From contig JABFVJ010000336.1 of the NCBI GenBank assembly GCA_013362835.1, positions 1 to 6,241 of the forward strand: DNA of 6,241 bases. Reading direction: 5' to 3'. Both the position numbers and the translations under genes were made by a program. This DNA comes from Nonomuraea sp. Lineage in GTDB: Bacteria; Actinomycetota; Actinomycetes; Streptosporangiales; Streptosporangiaceae. The notes beneath the pieces are model-generated. The model was not told the DNA's origin. It saw only the letters and a program-made list of their open reading frames with translations, and ran no database searches. Positions within the stretch are counted from its first letter, which is position 1. Every line of letters begins with the position of its first letter. This document shows, piece by piece, positions 1 to 5,228 of the stretch.

Positions 1-82
1 CGGGCTCGGTCCAGGCGGCGTAGACGTGCTCGCGGGGGGCGTCGAAGGTGCGGACGATGTCGTACTGCGCGGTCTGTGTCAT
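1..82 (-). CDS. SRPBCC / AHSA1-like domain protein, N-terminal fragment
   Basis: Only the first 27 codons lie in the window; the rest runs off the left edge. The visible peptide begins MTQTAQYDIVRTFDAP and continues REHVYAAWTEP. The pattern of an R-x-F-x-A-P strand followed by a helix ending in A-W-T-x-P is the characteristic start of START-like SRPBCC proteins of the AHSA1 (activator of Hsp90 ATPase homologue 1) group. Those proteins bind hydrophobic ligands in a helix-grip cavity, and many actinobacterial members are of unknown function. The ATG at 82 is preceded by GGAG (88-85) only 2 nt away, which is unusually close. A CATCCT hexamer (94-89) lies 6 nt before the start, so leaderless initiation is possible. 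The gene lies 37 bp downstream of the methyltransferase on the same strand and may be co-transcribed with it. The family call rests on a short N-terminus. Confidence 0.7.
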   Translation of the reverse strand, partial: MTQTAQYDIVRTFDAPREHVYAAWTEP

Positions 83-101
83 GTCTCCAGGATGCGGGGG
101 C

Positions 102-133
102 GGCCTTACGGTCCTCTTCTCATGGCCTTACGG
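102..133. repeat. 10-bp direct repeat flanking a stop codon
   Basis: The decamer ggccttacgg occurs at 102-111 and again at 124-133, with 12 bp between copies. On the minus strand one copy (CCGTAAGGCC) forms the last codons of the methyltransferase and the other lies just past its TGA, in the short spacer before the SRPBCC gene. It may be a relic of a small local duplication or chance. No function is evident. Confidence 0.4.
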
Positions 134-914
134 AGATCCGGCGCGCCGGGCGTACGACAGCGGCCAGGGCGTACCGGCCGGCGTCGTCGCGGTAGGTGGA
201 CTCCGTGACGGTGAAACCGGCCTCCTCGACGCGCTCGCGCAGCTCGGCCTCGGTGAACGGGACGAAGTCGAGCGGGTAGCGGTGATGGGTGACCGGGCCG
301 TCCCCGGACTCCAGCAGGAAGACGACCTCGGCCTGGATCGGCGGGCCGGACTCGGGAGGGAACGTCCAGACGTACACGCACAACGAGCGCACGCCGTCGC
401 GGCGCAGGAACGCGTCGGCGGTGACGATCCTCGGCCGTTCGCGCAGCAGCAGCTCCCAGTTGCGGGAGTCGACGATCAGGGTGCCGTCCGGCGTCAGCGC
501 CCGCCGCATGCCCCGGAGCGCGGCCACCATGGCCGCGCGCGACCCGGTGTGGACGAGCGAGTTGCCGAGACAGAGCACCACGTCGAACGGCGCGGGCAGC
601 GGCCCCGGCAGGTCCTGCCACAGGCAGGTCGCGAACTCCACGCCCGGCACCCTGCGGCGGGCCTCCTCGACCATGGCGGCGCTGCCGTCGGAGCCGGACA
701 CCCGCAGGCCGCGCCCGGCCAGGGCCATCGCGTCGGTGCCGATGCCGCACGCGCAGTCGAGCAGGGACGCCCCCGGCGGCAGGGCGGCCACCACGGCTTC
801 GATCAGGCGTTCGCTGCCCGGAGAGGTGGCCCCGAGCGCGCCGGGAGGCGTGACGACCCGGTCGGGGAAGATCCAGTGGTAGTCGGCGGCGAGGTCGCGG
901 TAATGGTCCCGCAT
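120..914 (-). CDS. Class I SAM-dependent methyltransferase, glycine/sarcosine N-methyltransferase-like
   Basis: The product is 264 aa with a Rossmann-type SAM-dependent methyltransferase fold. Motif I is LLDCACGIGTDAMALA (residues 51-66), the acidic end of strand 2 is GSD (74-76), a catalytic-region strand is DVVLCLGNSLVH (111-122), and the post-motif III region is LTPDGTLIVDSRNW (140-153). The start DHYRDLAADYHWIFPD, the D-C-A-C-G-I-G-T motif I and the S-R-N-W segment resemble glycine/sarcosine N-methyltransferases, which make sarcosine or betaine from glycine. The acceptor here is not proven, and small-molecule methylation is the safe call. I chose ATG 914 because the alignable N-terminus begins there; the frame stays open to 950 but the extra 12 residues look non-coding. 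No good Shine-Dalgarno precedes it. It is transcribed away from the amidohydrolase across a 59-bp spacer and towards the SRPBCC gene. Confidence 0.85.
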   Translation of the reverse strand: MRDHYRDLAADYHWIFPDRVVTPPGALGATSPGSERLIEAVVAALPPGASLLDCACGIGTDAMALAGRGLRVSGSDGSAAMVEEARRRVPGVEFATCLWQDLPGPLPAPFDVVLCLGNSLVHTGSRAAMVAALRGMRRALTPDGTLIVDSRNWELLLRERPRIVTADAFLRRDGVRSLCVYVWTFPPESGPPIQAEVVFLLESGDGPVTHHRYPLDFVPFTEAELRERVEEAGFTVTESTYRDDAGRYALAAVVRPARRISVRP

Positions 915-973
915 ACCGTGATCGTCGCACGGGAGACGGCCACGGTCCACGCCCGTGTGGCAGGGTGGGAGCC
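915..973. promoter_or_regulatory. Divergent intergenic region, putative promoters
   Basis: These 59 bp separate the divergent starts at 914 (minus) and 974 (plus), so both promoters must lie here or in coding sequence. For the plus gene, CAGGGT at 961-966 resembles an actinobacterial -10 (TA/CAnnnT) and ends 7 nt before ATG 974, compatible with a leaderless or near-leaderless transcript. For the minus gene, GACGAT (926-921) lies 6 nt before ATG 914, with a weak GTGGAC (950-945) 18 bp upstream of it. No convincing -35 is seen for the plus gene. Assignment is by pattern only. Confidence 0.35.
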
Positions 974-2188
974 ATGCGGATCATCCGTGCCACGACGGTG
1001 CTCACCGGGCGTCCCGGAGAGGTGATCGCCGACGGTGAGGTGCTGATCGACGGCTCGCGGATCGTCTCGGTCGGTCCGCGCGGCAGCGCCGGCGAGGCCC
1101 CGCAGATGCTCGACCTGCGCGGCCACACGCTCCTGCCCGGCCTGGTCGACGCGCACGTGCATCTGGGGTTCGACGCCACGGTCGACCCGGTGACGGGGCG
1201 GAGCGCCGAGAGCGACGGCCGCCTGCTGCTGCGCATGGCCGAGAACGCCAGAAAGCTCGTCTCGGCCGGCGTGACCACCGCGCGCGACCTCGGCGGGCGC
1301 GGCTTCCTCGACCTCGCCCTGCGCGACGCGATCGAGGAGGGCCTCGCCGTCGGCCCCCACCTGGTCGCCGCGACCCGGCCGATCACGGTCACCGGCGGCC
1401 ACTGCTGGTACATGGGCGGCGAGGCCGACGACGAGCCGTCGGTCCGCCGCGTGGCCAGGGAGAACCTCCGGGCGGGCGCCGACTGCCTCAAGGTGATGGC
1501 CTCCGGGGGCGAGATGTCGCCCGGCTCGGTGCCGAGCTGGCGGGCCCAATACTCCGCCGGGCTGATCCGGGTGGCCGTGGAGGAGGCGCTGACGCGCGGC
1601 AAGACCGTCGCCGCCCACGCCCACGCCCCCGACTCGATCGCCAACGCGCTGGAGGCCGGGGTCACCACGATCGAGCACTGCACGTTCCACACCCCCGACG
1701 GCCCCGCGTACGACGAGCGGCTGGCCGAGCGCATCGCCGCGAGCGGCACGTACGTGTGCCCGACCGTCCACGGGCAGTTCTGGGGCCTGCGGGCGCTGAT
1801 CGGCGCCGAGCCGATGGACCGCTGGCTCGGCCTGGTCGCCACGATGCGCGAGGCCGGGATCAAGCTCGTCGCGGGCACCGACACCGGGTTCGCCATCGCC
1901 GGGCTCGACAAGCGCACCGACGACTACGTGTCCGGGCTGGAGGTCTTCGCCGAGGCCGGGTTCGGCAACGCCGAGATCGTCGAGCTGGCCACCGTTCTCG
2001 CCGCCGAGGCGTGCGGCGTCGGCGCGGTGACCGGCGTGCTGGAGGCGGGCAGGCGCGCCGACCTCATCGCGGTGCGCGGCAACCCCCTCGACCGCCTGTC
2101 CGACCTGCGCCAACTCGAACTCGTCCTGGTCGGCGGCCGCTCGGTCGCCCAGAAGGACGTCGACACCGTGACCTCGTCGGTCGGCTGA
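974..2188 (+). CDS. Metal-dependent amidohydrolase, imidazolonepropionase-like (PF01979 / COG1228 type)
   Basis: The product is 404 aa, a usual length for the family. An N-terminal beta-sandwich segment (1-55) leads to the TIM-barrel with every metal-site residue in order: H61-x-H63 in GLVDAHVHLG, a probable carboxylated Lys at K173 in DCLKVMASGGE, H215 in VAAHAHAPD, H235 in TTIEHCTF and D303 in AGTDTG. The C-terminal strands (G354-VLEAGRRADLIAVRGNPL) close the sandwich. The set implies a cytoplasmic binuclear-metal hydrolase. Relatives include prolidase-like and Xaa-Arg/Lys dipeptidases and other C-N hydrolases, so the substrate cannot be read from sequence. No signal peptide is seen. I chose ATG 974; GTG 965 is an in-frame alternative adding three residues. 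GGGAG (967-971) is very near the start. The hydrolase gene follows 15 bp after the stop, so the two probably form an operon. Confidence 0.9.
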   Translation: MRIIRATTVLTGRPGEVIADGEVLIDGSRIVSVGPRGSAGEAPQMLDLRGHTLLPGLVDAHVHLGFDATVDPVTGRSAESDGRLLLRMAENARKLVSAGVTTARDLGGRGFLDLALRDAIEEGLAVGPHLVAATRPITVTGGHCWYMGGEADDEPSVRRVARENLRAGADCLKVMASGGEMSPGSVPSWRAQYSAGLIRVAVEEALTRGKTVAAHAHAPDSIANALEAGVTTIEHCTFHTPDGPAYDERLAERIAASGTYVCPTVHGQFWGLRALIGAEPMDRWLGLVATMREAGIKLVAGTDTGFAIAGLDKRTDDYVSGLEVFAEAGFGNAEIVELATVLAAEACGVGAVTGVLEAGRRADLIAVRGNPLDRLSDLRQLELVLVGGRSVAQKDVDTVTSSVG

Positions 2189-2192
2189 GCCG

Positions 2193-2200
2193 AAGGAGAA
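2193..2200 (+). promoter_or_regulatory. Strong ribosome binding site for the hydrolase gene
   Basis: AAGGAGAA sits in the 15-bp gap between the amidohydrolase stop (2186-2188) and ATG 2204, with 5 nt between GGAG and the start. It is the best Shine-Dalgarno in the window. It fixes the start of the second gene and shows independent ribosome loading rather than overlap coupling. Confidence 0.85.
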
Positions 2201-2203
2201 CGT

Positions 2204-3244
2204 ATGCTGCCCTGGTCCGCCGACCTGGCCGGACGCCTCGACCACAACGTCGTCGACAGCGCGTTGCTGCGTGGCAACCCGCTGGGCGACCCGCACGAGC
2301 GTCCGCTGCTGGTGTACGTCCCGCCCGGCTACGACGCCGAGCCCGACCGGCGCTACCCGGCCGTCTACGTGCTGCTCGGCTACACCGGACATGTCGGCAT
2401 GTGGTTCAACCGGACGCCGTTCCGGCAGCCGTACCCCGAGCTCGCCGACGCCGTGTTCGCCTCCGGGAGCGCGCCGCCCGCGATCGTCGTCTACGTCGAC
2501 GCCTGGACCGCGCTCGGCGGCAGCCAATACCTCGACTCGCCCGGCACCGGCCGCTACCACTCCTACCTGCGCGACGAGGTCGTGCCGTTCGTGGACGCCC
2601 GCTACCGGACGATCGCCGGCCGCGACCACCGGGCCATCACCGGCAAGTCCAGCGGCGGCTACGGCGCCATGGTCACCGCGATGCTCGCGCCCGACGTGTT
2701 CGGCGCGCTCGCCACGCACGCCGGCGACGGGTTGTTCGAGGTCAGCAACAGGAACGCGTTCCCCGACCTGGCCCGCAGGCTGCGCGACTCCTACGACGGC
2801 TCCTACGACGCCTTCCTCGCCGACCTGCGCGGCAGGATCCCCGGCACCAAGGAAGGCGACTTCGACCTCCTGGAGATGTACGCCTACTCGGCGGCGTACT
2901 CGGCCGACGACGACGGCACCGTACACGTGCCGTTCGACGACACGGGGGCGGTGATCCCCGAGGTGTGGCGGCGCTGGCTCGACCGCGACCCGGTGCTCAT
3001 GGCCGCCGAGCCCCGCTACGCCGAGGCGCTGCGCTCGATGCGGGCCATCTGGGTGGACGCCGGCAACCGCGACGAGTACTACCTGGACCTCGCCGCGACC
3101 GCGTTCCGGCGGGCGCTGGGGGCGGCGGGCGTACCGGACGAACGGGTCTACTTCGAGCTGTTCGACGCGGGCCACGGCGCGATCGAGTACCGCTACCCGC
3201 TCGCCCTGGCCTGGCTGGCGCACCGCCTGAATGTCTCCACATAA
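2204..3244 (+). CDS. Alpha/beta hydrolase, esterase-D type (putative esterase family, PF00756)
   Basis: The product is 346 aa and resembles esterase D / S-formylglutathione hydrolase / enterochelin-esterase relatives. Signs are the RPLLVYVPPGYD strand-turn (33-44), YPAVYVLLGYTG (51-62) forming the oxyanion side, and the nucleophile elbow G147-K-S-S-G with S149 as the probable nucleophile. The probable acid is D290, within DAGNRDEYYLD, and the probable base is H324 in DAGHGAIEYRYP. A helical insertion (about 185-265), rich in Asp and Tyr, lies between the nucleophile and the acid and probably caps the active site. No secretion signal is evident, so it should be cytoplasmic. It follows the amidohydrolase with its own strong ribosome binding site, suggesting the two hydrolases act on related ester or amide substrates. 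That link is inference and the natural substrate is unknown. The stop TAA lies in the loop of a perfect inverted repeat. Confidence 0.87.
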   Translation: MLPWSADLAGRLDHNVVDSALLRGNPLGDPHERPLLVYVPPGYDAEPDRRYPAVYVLLGYTGHVGMWFNRTPFRQPYPELADAVFASGSAPPAIVVYVDAWTALGGSQYLDSPGTGRYHSYLRDEVVPFVDARYRTIAGRDHRAITGKSSGGYGAMVTAMLAPDVFGALATHAGDGLFEVSNRNAFPDLARRLRDSYDGSYDAFLADLRGRIPGTKEGDFDLLEMYAYSAAYSADDDGTVHVPFDDTGAVIPEVWRRWLDRDPVLMAAEPRYAEALRSMRAIWVDAGNRDEYYLDLAATAFRRALGAAGVPDERVYFELFDAGHGAIEYRYPLALAWLAHRLNVST

Positions 3245-3252
3245 GTGGAGAC
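3233..3252. repeat. Perfect 8-bp inverted repeat across the hydrolase stop codon (terminator or operator)
   Basis: GTCTCCAC (3233-3240) and GTGGAGAC (3245-3252) are exact reverse complements around the 4-nt loop ATAA, which contains most of the TAA stop (3242-3244). One more G-U pair is possible outside. As RNA it would form a tight hairpin at the end of the amidohydrolase-hydrolase transcript, but no U-run follows, so it is not a canonical intrinsic terminator. As DNA it is a 20-bp dyad centred 44 bp before the next start. It reaches the expected -35 zone of the TACCCT element at 3273, so a repressor operator is equally possible. Confidence 0.5.
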
Positions 3253-3272
3253 GAATCTGCACAACTGATCCC

Positions 3273-3278
3273 TACCCT
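3273..3278 (+). promoter_or_regulatory. Putative -10 element (TACCCT) for the small membrane protein gene
   Basis: TACCCT fits the actinobacterial TAnnnT -10 and ends 8 nt before ATG 3287. No clear -35 is seen. The downstream CCCTCGGAGGG (3275-3285) is itself a short palindrome and contains GGAGG, only 2 nt from the ATG, so the same bases could serve as a very close ribosome binding site. The two readings cannot be separated from sequence alone. Confidence 0.35.
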
Positions 3279-3286
3279 CGGAGGGC

Positions 3287-3481
3287 ATGAAGCGGCGTAC
3301 GCCCCCCTGGGCCCTCCTGTTGTGGACGTGCCTGCCGGCCCTGCTGCTGGTCGCCCTGGCCGTGCACTCCGGCTGGCCGGCCGCCGCCGACCTGTGGCTG
3401 CTCGCGCCCGTCGCCGAGCTCGTCGCCCGCTGCGTGTCCCTCCTGCTGTACGGGTCCGCCCGAGGGCCGGCCGCGCGCTAG
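3287..3481 (+). CDS. Small two-helix membrane protein, unknown function
   Basis: The product is 64 aa. A short basic N-terminus (MKRRTPP) precedes a hydrophobic segment at about 8-26 (WALLLWTCLPALLLVALAV), a Gly-Trp-Pro turn, and a second hydrophobic segment at about 36-56 (DLWLLAPVAELVARCVSLLL). The tail GSARGPAAR is basic. This predicts two membrane-spanning helices with both ends in the cytoplasm by the positive-inside rule. Codon third positions are almost all G or C, supporting real coding. GGAGG lies just before the ATG. The TAG stop (3479-3481) forms the first three bases of the TAGGCT element of the next gene, and only 10 bp separate the two reading frames. I recognise no family. Confidence 0.6.
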   Translation: MKRRTPPWALLLWTCLPALLLVALAVHSGWPAAADLWLLAPVAELVARCVSLLLYGSARGPAAR

Positions 3482-3484
3482 GCT
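3479..3484 (+). promoter_or_regulatory. Putative -10 element (TAGGCT) for leaderless transcription of the HTH gene
   Basis: TAGGCT is a near-ideal actinobacterial -10 hexamer, and its end lies exactly 7 nt before the GTG at 3492. That is the usual distance from -10 to transcription start, so the mRNA would begin at or next to the start codon. No Shine-Dalgarno is present upstream of the GTG, which fits leaderless initiation. No obvious -35 is seen 16-19 bp upstream. Confidence 0.55.
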
Positions 3485-3491
3485 GCCGCCT

Positions 3492-4184
3492 GTGGAGTTG
3501 AAGGAGCAGGTACGCGAGCTGCGTGCCCAGGGCAAGTCCCCCAAGGAGATCGCCAGGGCGCTCAAGGTGCCGCCGTCGGTCGTCGCGCCCCTCGTGCGCG
3601 CCATCGCCGCCGAGGGCGCCGGGTCCGGCGAGCCCGAGGTGGTCGGCTGCTGGACGAACGTCGGCTGGAGCGCCGGGCTGGGCGTCGACCCGTCCCGGGG
3701 CTGGACCGACGAGGCGCCCGAGTCCGGCGCGGGCGGCATGGTGTGCGTGCTGGTCGCCCGCCGCCACACCTGGGACAAGATGACCGTCTGCGGCTACCTC
3801 GCCGACGTCTACTGCCTCGGCGTGAAGAACACCATCGGCCCCGACGTGCTCGACGAGCGCGAGCTGCGCAGGTTCCGCGAATACTTCTTCGGCGAGTACC
3901 AGGGCTACCAGGAGGTGCCGATCGAGCTGGCCCGGCACCTGGTCTTCGGCGCCGCCGACTACGCCCGCACGCTCGGCTTCGAGCCCCACGAGGACTTCGC
4001 GCCGGTCGCCGGCCTGCTCGGCGAGTGGGAGGGCGACTCGGCGATCACCTTCGGCCGCGACGGCAGGCCCTTCTACGTCCAGGGCCCCCACGACGACCCC
4101 GGCAAGGTCCTGCGCATCCTCCGCCGCACCCTCACCGACGACCAGTTCGACTCCTTCATCGAAGACCCGTCACCCGCATCGTGA
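3492..4184 (+). CDS. Helix-turn-helix protein with uncharacterised C-terminal domain
   Basis: The product is 230 aa from a GTG start. Residues 1-40 (MELKEQVRELRAQGKSPKEI, then ARALKVPPSVVAPLVRAIAA) form a clear resolvase- or sigma-like helix-turn-helix: helix, Gly, then SPKEIARALKVPPSVV as the recognition unit. A Gly/Glu-rich linker (41-50) joins this to a domain of about 180 aa. That domain contains GCWTNVGW (52-59), VCVLVARR (84-91) and a conserved-looking block VCGYLADVYCLGVKNT (99-114), followed by a helical segment rich in Tyr and Phe. I recall blocks of the CLGVK kind in conserved bacterial hypothetical proteins but cannot name a function. It may be a regulator or simply use the helix-turn-helix as a recognition module. 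It is probably leaderless. Its 3' end overlaps the convergent alkB by 29 bp. Confidence 0.72.
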   Translation: MELKEQVRELRAQGKSPKEIARALKVPPSVVAPLVRAIAAEGAGSGEPEVVGCWTNVGWSAGLGVDPSRGWTDEAPESGAGGMVCVLVARRHTWDKMTVCGYLADVYCLGVKNTIGPDVLDERELRRFREYFFGEYQGYQEVPIELARHLVFGAADYARTLGFEPHEDFAPVAGLLGEWEGDSAITFGRDGRPFYVQGPHDDPGKVLRILRRTLTDDQFDSFIEDPSPAS

Positions 4185-4797
4185 CGTTCAGGCGGCCGGA
4201 GGCCAGGCCGGTGGCGGGATCGCCGGTGCCCGGGTAGACCTTCGGCACGCCGTGGTAGGCGAAGCGCGACGGCCCCCCGAACACGAACAGGTCACCCGAG
4301 GCCAGCTCGACGTCCGTGTACGGCTTCCCGCGCGTCTCGGTGTTCCCGAACCGGAACAGGCACGTGTCGCCGATGCTCAGCGACACCACCGGGGCGTCCG
4401 AACGTTCGTCCTTGTCCTGGTGCATGCCCATCCTGGCCTCGGCGTCGTAGAAGTTGACCAGGGCCGTGTCGGGGGCGTAGTCGTCGCTCGGGCGGCCGTA
4501 GGCGTGTCCGAGCGCGCGGCGGCCGAGGTCGCCGAGCCAGGTGGGGAAGGCGGCGACCGCGCGGCCGTTCACGTCGTGGGCGAGGCGGGTGTACCGGTAG
4601 GGCTGCCAGTGCCAGCCGACGCAGACCGTACGCACCGACATCACGCCGCCCCGGGGCAGGACGGTGTGCCGGATCGGCACCGGGCCCGTCGCCCAGGCGC
4701 GGCAGGCGGCCACGAGGTGCCGCTGCTCGTCGAGGGTCAGCCAGCCGGGGACGTGGACCGCGCCGGGCGCGATCTCCCGCATGGGCAGGGGGATCAC
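4156..4797 (-). CDS. alkB: AlkB-type 2OG-Fe(II) DNA/RNA repair dioxygenase
   Basis: The product is 213 aa from GTG 4797. AlkB removes alkyl groups such as 1-methyladenine and 3-methylcytosine by Fe(II)/2-oxoglutarate-dependent oxidative demethylation. The family signature is complete. The nucleotide-recognition lid is GGVMSVRTVCVGWHWQPYRYT (residues 50-70). The iron ligands are H126-x-D128 in MHQDKDE and H182 in RFAYHGV. The 2OG-binding arginines are R202 and R208 in RLNVTMR. GDLFVFGG (168-175) matches the family core. I chose GTG 4797 because it overlaps the upstream TGA as GTGA, matching the ATGA joints in the rest of the operon, and has GGGAA (4807-4803) 5 nt upstream. ATG 4836 (226 aa) is the alternative; its extra codons are AT-rich at third positions and it has no Shine-Dalgarno. 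It is the last gene of the operon. Confidence 0.92.
   Translation of the reverse strand: MIPLPMREIAPGAVHVPGWLTLDEQRHLVAACRAWATGPVPIRHTVLPRGGVMSVRTVCVGWHWQPYRYTRLAHDVNGRAVAAFPTWLGDLGRRALGHAYGRPSDDYAPDTALVNFYDAEARMGMHQDKDERSDAPVVSLSIGDTCLFRFGNTETRGKPYTDVELASGDLFVFGGPSRFAYHGVPKVYPGTGDPATGLASGRLNVTMRVTGLR
4168..4186. terminator. Weak inverted repeat in the convergent gene overlap
   Basis: CGTCAC (4168-4173) and GTGACG (4181-4186) can pair as a 6-bp stem with a 7-nt loop. The repeat sits in and just after the 29-bp overlap of the convergent helix-turn-helix and alkB reading frames. It could act in either direction, but it is short and has no T-run, so it may be chance. Confidence 0.25.
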
Positions 4798-5228
4798 GAT
4801 GGTTCCCAGTGGATTAGGTTTCTTCCTATTCGCCATGCTTGGCCGTTTCTGTCGGCTCCGCGCATGCCTTCCAGTGTCCCAGGCGGGGTCAGGGCGACGG
4901 CCCCGGCCGTGGACGCGAAGCCGTACGTACGGGCCGGGTCCCAGTCGGTGCTGCGCCGCAGCCGTTCGCTCATCCCGGCCCAGCCGCGCGGCGCGCCCGC
5001 GACCACCCACGCGTCGGGCGCTCCCGCCGTGAACCGCCTGGCCTGCCGCAACCACGACGCCGCCTCCTCGGGCCAGGAGACCACGTCCAGCACCGTCCCC
5101 TCCCAGGCCGCCACGAACGCCTCGGCCAGGTGCGCGCCGTCCCGCCCGTGCCCGACCACGACGGCCGGGGGCCGCCCCACCAGCCTGAGAACCGCTGCCA
5201 CCTCCGCCGACGCGGCCTCGTACGTCAT
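4794..5228 (-). CDS. Hypothetical protein in alkylation-repair operon
   Basis: The product is 144 aa and I do not recognise the family with confidence. It starts at ATG 5228 within an ATGA overlap with the upstream oxygenase stop, with no Shine-Dalgarno, so translation is probably coupled. The pattern is alternating strand and helix: PAVVVGHGRDGAHLAEAFVA (21-40), TVLDVVSWPEEAASWLRQA (45-63), DAWVVAGAPRGWAGMSERL (72-90), then ARTYGFASTAGAVALTPPGT (99-118). This suggests a small Rossmann-like alpha/beta fold. The last segment faintly resembles C-termini of ABC-type binding proteins, but no signal peptide or lipobox is present. There are no metal-ligand, Cys or nuclease motifs, and no cysteine at all. 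Third positions are GC-rich until about 4870, after which A-ending codons (GGA, AGA, CGA, ATA, CTA) cluster. Its place suggests a role in alkylation repair or damage tolerance, by inference only. Confidence 0.75.
   Translation of the reverse strand: MTYEAASAEVAAVLRLVGRPPAVVVGHGRDGAHLAEAFVAAWEGTVLDVVSWPEEAASWLRQARRFTAGAPDAWVVAGAPRGWAGMSERLRRSTDWDPARTYGFASTAGAVALTPPGTLEGMRGADRNGQAWRIGRNLIHWEPS

Noticed and set aside
915..950. 12-residue N-terminal extension of the methyltransferase
   Set aside because: The family-like sequence starts at M-R-D-H-Y-R-D-L-A; the extension would use up the divergent promoter region.
3233..3252. Canonical rho-independent terminator
   Set aside because: The stem is perfect but short, and the following bases (GAATCTGCAC) contain no T-run; recorded instead as an inverted repeat of uncertain role.
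803..3262. Very long open frame on the minus strand opposite the amidohydrolase and hydrolase
   Set aside because: The translation is low-complexity, rich in Arg, Gly, Val and His, with no family motif. It is the expected antisense shadow of high-GC3 genes whose plus-strand products have full catalytic motifs.
1756..3501. Long plus-strand open frame crossing both hydrolases and the small gene
   Set aside because: The translation is Arg/Ala/Pro-rich with no recognisable domain and is out of frame with two well-supported enzymes.
4798..4836. 13-residue N-terminal extension of AlkB from ATG 4836
   Set aside because: No Shine-Dalgarno, poor third-position GC and a 43-bp overlap with the upstream gene. 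GTG 4797 gives a GTGA joint like the other operon junctions. The ATG is kept as an alternative, not excluded.
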